Positions 52,795 through 56,108 of a DNA stretch of 56,108 nucleotides are shown one piece after another (the stretch's first letter is position 1; every line of letters begins with the position of its first letter). The DNA lies in assembly GCF_935825525.1 (NCBI RefSeq), contig NZ_CAKXZT010000068.1:1-56108 (forward strand), read 5' to 3'. Below the pieces are notes generated by a model. The model did not search any database. It worked only from the letters and a program-made list of their open reading frames with translations, and was not told the origin of the DNA. The translations under genes and the position numbers were made by a program. Source of the stretch: Mesorhizobium escarrei. Its GTDB lineage: Bacteria; Pseudomonadota; Alphaproteobacteria; Rhizobiales; Rhizobiaceae.

Positions 52795-53852
52795 CTTTAT
52801 GCGTATCCCCGGCGGGTTGAAGGCGCGCTTCTACGCTCCCGCAAATCTGCCGCACGGAGCCCCTTTGGTCGTCGTCATGCATGGCTGCAGATGGCTACGA
52901 TCGGGGATCTGGATGGTCGCAACTGGCTGAGCAGGAAGGGTTCGCGGTCCTGTTCCTCGAGCAGCAACGCGCCAACAACGCAAATCTCTGTTTCAACTGG
53001 TTTGTCCCAGGAGGACATCCGACGCGAGAGCGGGGAAGCGCTATCGATACCCCAGATGGTTGAGGCGCTGGGCGTCGCGCACAAGATCGATCGAGAGCGC
53101 ATCTTTGTTACGGGGCTTTCCGCGGGAGGCGCCATGACGTCCGTGATGCTCGCTGCCTTTCCGGATGTGTTCGCCGGCGGCGCGATCATCGCTGGCCTTG
53201 TCTATGGCAGTGCGACGACGATTCCCGAGGCCTTCGACCGTATGCGCGGCCATGGCGGCCCGTCTGAACACGAACTGCCACGGCTTGTGCGTGCGGCCTC
53301 ATCACACAAAGGTCCGTGGCCGACAATATCGATCTGGCACGGGACAGCGGACAACACCGTTGTCCCTTTCAACGCAGATGCAATCCTGGTGCAATGGCAA
53401 GGCGTTCATTCCATAGACGCTAACCCAAAACGCTCGGAAACCGTCGATGGGCATATGCGGCAGGTCTGGTGCGCCACGTGCGGGAGAGAGCTGATCGAAG
53501 AATTCAGCATCGCGGGCATGGGCCATGGCGGACCACTGAAGACGTCCGGCGACAATGGCCTCGGCAGCGCCGGCCTTTCATGCTGGATGTAGGAATATCC
53601 TCGACCCGCCATATCGCTTGCTTCTGGGGCATTATGGAGACAGGAGCGCAAGGCTCAAGGACCAAGATCTCCGCCGATGCCGCAACCCTTTCTGGAACCA
53701 TACTCCCAGCCGGCGGCGAAACGGAAGAAAAACCGCGGGCGGACCACGTTGTCGCGGCAAGAAAGACCCTGCCGCTCGATGCGGTTGGTTCGCAAGCCGA
53801 TGTTACGAAAGTCATCGAGGACGCGCTGCGAGCGGGTGGCTTGATGCGGTAG
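52795..53852 (+). pseudogene. PHB depolymerase-family esterase, multiply frameshifted
   Basis: Whole-length homology to a PHB depolymerase-like esterase spread over several frames: GGLKARFYAPANLPHGAPLVVVMHGC (to about 52890), DGYDRGSGWSQLAEQEGFAVLFLEQQ (to about 53010), DIRRESGEALSIPQ through FVTGLSAGGAMTSVMLAAF, ISIWHGTADNTVVPF and IAGMGHGGPLKTSGDNGLG (to about 53570), and finally MLDVGISSTRHIACFWGIMET to the stop at 53852. The Ser in GLSAGG, Asp in GTADNTV and His in GMGHG would form the triad. At least three shifts, two of them before the nucleophile, make the gene inactive. Its original role would be polyhydroxybutyrate or feruloyl-type ester hydrolysis. Confidence 0.85.
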
Positions 53853-53907
53853 GAGGGATCCAGCGGCCGCAAAGTCAGCTATGAGGACTATGAAGAGGGA
53901 GAGAATT

Positions 53908-53931
53908 CCCCGCTACCTTTCGGCAGCGGGG
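53908..53931. terminator. Possible terminator between esterase remnant and stress-protein gene
   Basis: Stem CCCCGCT / AGCGGGG with a 10-nt loop lies just beyond the minus-strand stop at 53939 and the plus-strand stop at 53852. No long T run on either strand, so support is moderate. Confidence 0.4.
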
Positions 53932-53938
53932 TTCCTCA

Positions 53939-54541
53939 TCAAAGGCGGTTGCCGTCACGGGCACGGTCGCGCTCGATCTCGTCGGGGGTATAGTCTTCCG
54001 CATCGGCGTCGAATCCCGTCCAACCACCCGCCTCGTAGTCCCTGCGACGTTCGGCTACATCGACCGATCTGGATTGACTGAGGATCTGCTCGACGCTCGG
54101 CACCAGCTCGTCCGGGACTTTGGCCGTGACCAGGGTCCCGCCACGTCGGATGCCCTCTGCGTAAACATGTGCATCGCTTTCCGGCACGCCGGAATCCGTA
54201 AGGGCGCCGATGATCCCGCCGGCGGCACCGCCGACGGCAGCTCCGGCAAGTGCACCTACCGCGGTGGCCGCAAGCCAGCCAGCCGCCACGACCGGTCCGA
54301 CGCCAGGAATGGCCATGATGCCCAACCCCGTCAGCAACCCGCCGGTACCGCCTACCACCGCTCCTATCCCGGCGCCACCGGCGGTATCTTCAGCGGCTTC
54401 CGAGCGATCATCATCATACCAGTCGCTCGAATTGTTGGCGACGATGCTGATATCCGAATGCGGGATTCCCGTTGCTTCCAATTCGCCGACCGCATTGGAT
54501 GCGTCGTCATAGTTATCGAACAGTCCTGTTACTGTTTTCAT
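53939..54541 (-). CDS. General-stress-protein-like protein with glycine-zipper segment
   Basis: 200-aa protein. The N-terminal domain (MKTVTGLFDNYDDASNAVGELEATGI, SDISIVANN) resembles the YflT/GSP17M-type heat-induced stress domain. The middle, about residues 50-115, is a long Gly/Ala-rich hydrophobic stretch with repeated GxxxG (GAGIGAVVGGTGGLLTGLG, ALAGAAVGGAAGGIIGAL), i.e. a glycine zipper that could insert in a membrane. A folded acidic tail with GGTLVTAKV and a charged end follows. It is probably a membrane-associated stress protein. Start at 54541 is preceded by AAGGAGAG. It is followed upstream, on the same strand, by the DUF4142 gene 20 bp away, so the two may be co-transcribed. Confidence 0.75.
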   Translation of the reverse strand: MKTVTGLFDNYDDASNAVGELEATGIPHSDISIVANNSSDWYDDDRSEAAEDTAGGAGIGAVVGGTGGLLTGLGIMAIPGVGPVVAAGWLAATAVGALAGAAVGGAAGGIIGALTDSGVPESDAHVYAEGIRRGGTLVTAKVPDELVPSVEQILSQSRSVDVAERRRDYEAGGWTGFDADAEDYTPDEIERDRARDGNRL

Positions 54542-54561
54542 TTGATCTCTCCTTGGTTTTG

Positions 54562-55317
54562 TTAGTTATTGCCGACAACGATGTTGCCCTGATAGTCGAG
54601 CGCTATGGGGATGTTTTTCCCATCCTTGCTCGCCTGGCCGCGCCAAATGCCCTGGTCGTCCTTGATAAGCTTGGATACGTTCGAGTAGCCTGCATCCTCA
54701 ATTCGGTCCTTGGCTTGGTCTTCGGTGAAGCTGTTCGCGCCGGGTTCCGGGGCGGATGGACTTGGACTATCGGTCATTTTGACAGCCGGCGTTGTTGAGT
54801 TCGCTGCTGACGAAGAATCCGTGCCGATGGTTGTGGCGATCTTTTCGATCATCTCCTTGTGCATTTTGAGTGTCGGCAACGTCTCCTGTGCGAACACCTT
54901 GAGCGGCCCGTTGTCGCCGTCCTTCGCATATGACTCGAACAAGGAAACTGCGTCGGCATGCGCACTGCGCTGCATATCGACGTAAGGTTGATCGAGCGGC
55001 GCCTTGCCGTGCTGAAGCTTCTGCAACTCGGACCTATGGGGGGCATCCAGGTCGACGGGAAGCTGCAGCTTCTGCTCGCCGGCGATGGACTGCAGCTTGG
55101 CGTTGGCTGCATTGTGATCTTCGATCATCTTTTGTGCGAATTCTTTGACATTCTGGTCGGTCACCTTGTCCTGAGCGATCTTGCTTGAGTCGACTTCGAA
55201 TTTGCCGCCGACAGCGGCCTTGTCGACGAAGTCCTGCGCGGTATCCGCAGCGAAAGCGGGCATCGCGAGGACTAGGGAGACAGCAGCGAGCGAGGCGAAT
55301 GGGTGTCGCGTTTTCAT
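54562..55317 (-). CDS. DUF4142 protein with C-terminal PepSY-like domain
   Basis: 251-aa exported protein. Signal peptide at residues 1-23 (cleavage after AFA). The DUF4142 helical domain spans residues 25-165: AQDFVDKAAVGGKFEVDSSKIA, VKEFAQKMIEDHNAANAKL, AHADAVSLFESYAKDGDNGPLK and FAQETLPTLKMHKEMI. A Ser/Pro-rich linker of about 30 residues leads to a C-terminal PepSY-like module (EDQAKDRIEDAGYSNVSKLIKDDQGIWRGQA and IALDYQGNIV). DUF4142 proteins are ferritin-like periplasmic proteins of unknown function, often with stress genes. Start 55317 has AAGGAC upstream. It precedes the glycine-zipper stress protein on the same strand. Confidence 0.85.
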   Translation of the reverse strand: MKTRHPFASLAAVSLVLAMPAFAADTAQDFVDKAAVGGKFEVDSSKIAQDKVTDQNVKEFAQKMIEDHNAANAKLQSIAGEQKLQLPVDLDAPHRSELQKLQHGKAPLDQPYVDMQRSAHADAVSLFESYAKDGDNGPLKVFAQETLPTLKMHKEMIEKIATTIGTDSSSAANSTTPAVKMTDSPSPSAPEPGANSFTEDQAKDRIEDAGYSNVSKLIKDDQGIWRGQASKDGKNIPIALDYQGNIVVGNN

Positions 55318-55506
55318 GGATTTGTCCTTGTTAGTGCACGAGTGTGCGATGAATCCTAACAAGCCCATGATCGCTTTGTTCCGGCGCGAAAGAGATATGT
55401 CTGAGCGTCTGAGTCGTAGGCAGAACTCTCTGCCGCGCGACGAGGGCAATGAGCCAAGCCCAGTCGCAAAGCAAAAGAGAACGCTCGAACCGAGGGGACT
55501 CAGCCT

Positions 55507-55755
55507 CTACCTGCGAACTGTCTCCGGACGTCGAGCATTCACAGGGAGGCGAGGTGTTTCTTGTTCATCGCGCTTCGCGGCAACGGCCGCAACGAACGCC
55601 TTCGCCGCCGCGTCACACATAGTCCGCGAAGGCCCGTTAGAATAAAGAATGACCTTCGCAGCTTTCAGTGAGAGACCATGCTTTTGCGCGAAGAATTCAA
55701 CCTCATACGAGTGGTTCTCGGAGGCGGGGTCGGGATTGCTTTTGATCTTGCCCAT
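55507..55755 (-). CDS. DUF3606-like small protein
   Basis: 82-aa basic protein. The central segment, SYEVEFFAQKHGLSLKAAKVIL, has the pattern of DUF3606 (an acidic/aromatic start, then a helix-turn-helix-like pair). The preceding MGKIKSNPDP and the C-terminal helix AAAKAFVAAVAAKRDEQE are less conserved. Function unknown; such proteins are common near stress genes in rhizobia. Start at 55755 is the only ATG in frame before the conserved part. Confidence 0.6.
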   Translation of the reverse strand: MGKIKSNPDPASENHSYEVEFFAQKHGLSLKAAKVILYSNGPSRTMCDAAAKAFVAAVAAKRDEQETPRLPVNARRPETVRR

Positions 55756-55839
55756 ACGGCCGTGTACGCGGATATACGAACCCAGCCTATATCAAATGTT
55801 AGTGCCGGAACCGAATCGGCGCAGCAATATTAGAGCGTC

Positions 55840-56063
55840 ATGAGCACGCGCGGCGCTGATTATCTATATCGCTGGATTTCTAGCATATGCCTGAGGGCGC
55901 GATCGGTGATCCAGTGTTGGCAGTAACCGACTTGGCTGATAGCGCCGTGAAGGCCGCGGGTGCACAAGGCATCGCCAGTGGCGACATCAACGAAGAGACC
56001 GGAAGCGTTTACGAAGTGATTGTCAATGCCTTGCAACGTCGACGTGGCGGAGGAGCGGATTAA
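55840..56063 (+). pseudogene. DUF768-family gene, frameshifted
   Basis: Starts like the intact family member (MSTRGADYLYRWIS), but a shift at about 55882-55886 is needed to continue into MPEGAIGDPVLAVTDLADSAVKAAGAQGI and INEETGSVYEVIVNALQ, ending at the TAA at 56061-56063. Without correction the frame stops about 28 codons in. Probably a decayed paralogue of the gene at 52020-52241. Confidence 0.7.
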
Positions 56064-56108
56064 GGGCACGCACAGGGACAGCGCCGTAAGCGCGTAGGTC
56101 ACCCCACG

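Noticed and set aside
1..56108. CRISPR arrays, rRNA and tRNA genes
   Set aside because: No regularly spaced repeats and no rRNA or foldable tRNA sequence seen when reading through both strands.

Overview
The window is about 56 kb of high-GC DNA from an alphaproteobacterium, most probably a Mesorhizobium or close relative. The grounds are an intact DUF768 protein (a family I associate with Mesorhizobium), rhizobial-type ISNCY and IS200 remnants, an RlxS-type relaxase remnant with a DUF736 remnant, and a density of sugar-acid and peptide uptake operons typical of rhizobial accessory regions. I see no rRNA, tRNA, CRISPR array or essential housekeeping gene. It reads as an old, decaying genomic island or accessory replicon segment: intact catabolic operons separated by scraps of mobile elements and frameshifted genes.

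Layout. (1) 1-2.5 kb: a frameshifted serine recombinase remnant on the minus strand joined head to head with a truncated ISNCY transposase. (2) 2.6-8.9 kb: an L-threonate / oxo-tetronate pathway. otnK, otnI, ltnD and an MFS permease run leftward; a LacI-type regulator and otnC run rightward. Three 14-bp operators lie in the divergent gap. (3) 9.1-17.9 kb: a FadR-type GntR regulator divergent from an operon of a PdxA-like dehydrogenase, an enolase-superfamily dehydratase, an AraD1-like hydrolase, a TctCBA tripartite transporter and a SAF-domain oxidoreductase. (4) 17.9-21.1 kb: scrapyard with a hydroxyacid dehydrogenase stub fused to an IS200 tnpA tail, a broken DapA-like gene, a hydrolase tail and a relaxase with a nonsense codon 3. 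(5) 21.6-31.7 kb: a sugar operon with a ROK regulator and a signal-peptide-less binding protein on the minus strand, and a TIM-barrel isomerase, ABC importer, two Gfo/Idh/MocA dehydrogenases and a small monooxygenase on the plus strand. A DUF736 remnant follows. (6) 32.7-49.4 kb: a peptide- or betaine-like uptake and breakdown region (ArgE-like deacetylase, LysR, two M24 proteins, two Tat-type binding proteins, a BetI-like TetR, a CocE hydrolase, two permeases, a fused double ATPase and a HAL-fold lyase). (7) 49.4-56.1 kb: broken dioxygenase, recombinase, LigD, esterase and DUF768 genes interspersed with small intact stress or envelope proteins.

The most interesting part is region 6. One M24 protein closely resembles the DMSP lyase DddP and keeps the residue I believe is its catalytic Asp. 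The HAL-fold protein has Ser-Ala-Gly where the MIO-forming Ala-Ser-Gly should be and Leu in place of the catalytic Tyr. The local regulator is BetI-like and an imperfect dyad overlaps the operon promoter. Together these suggest a dedicated pathway for a betaine- or onium-type conjugate, taken up by a Dpp-like ABC importer and split by hydrolase plus elimination chemistry. This is inference; the substrate is unknown. Second in interest is the ROK repressor next to a cytosolic paralogue of the operon's own periplasmic binding protein.
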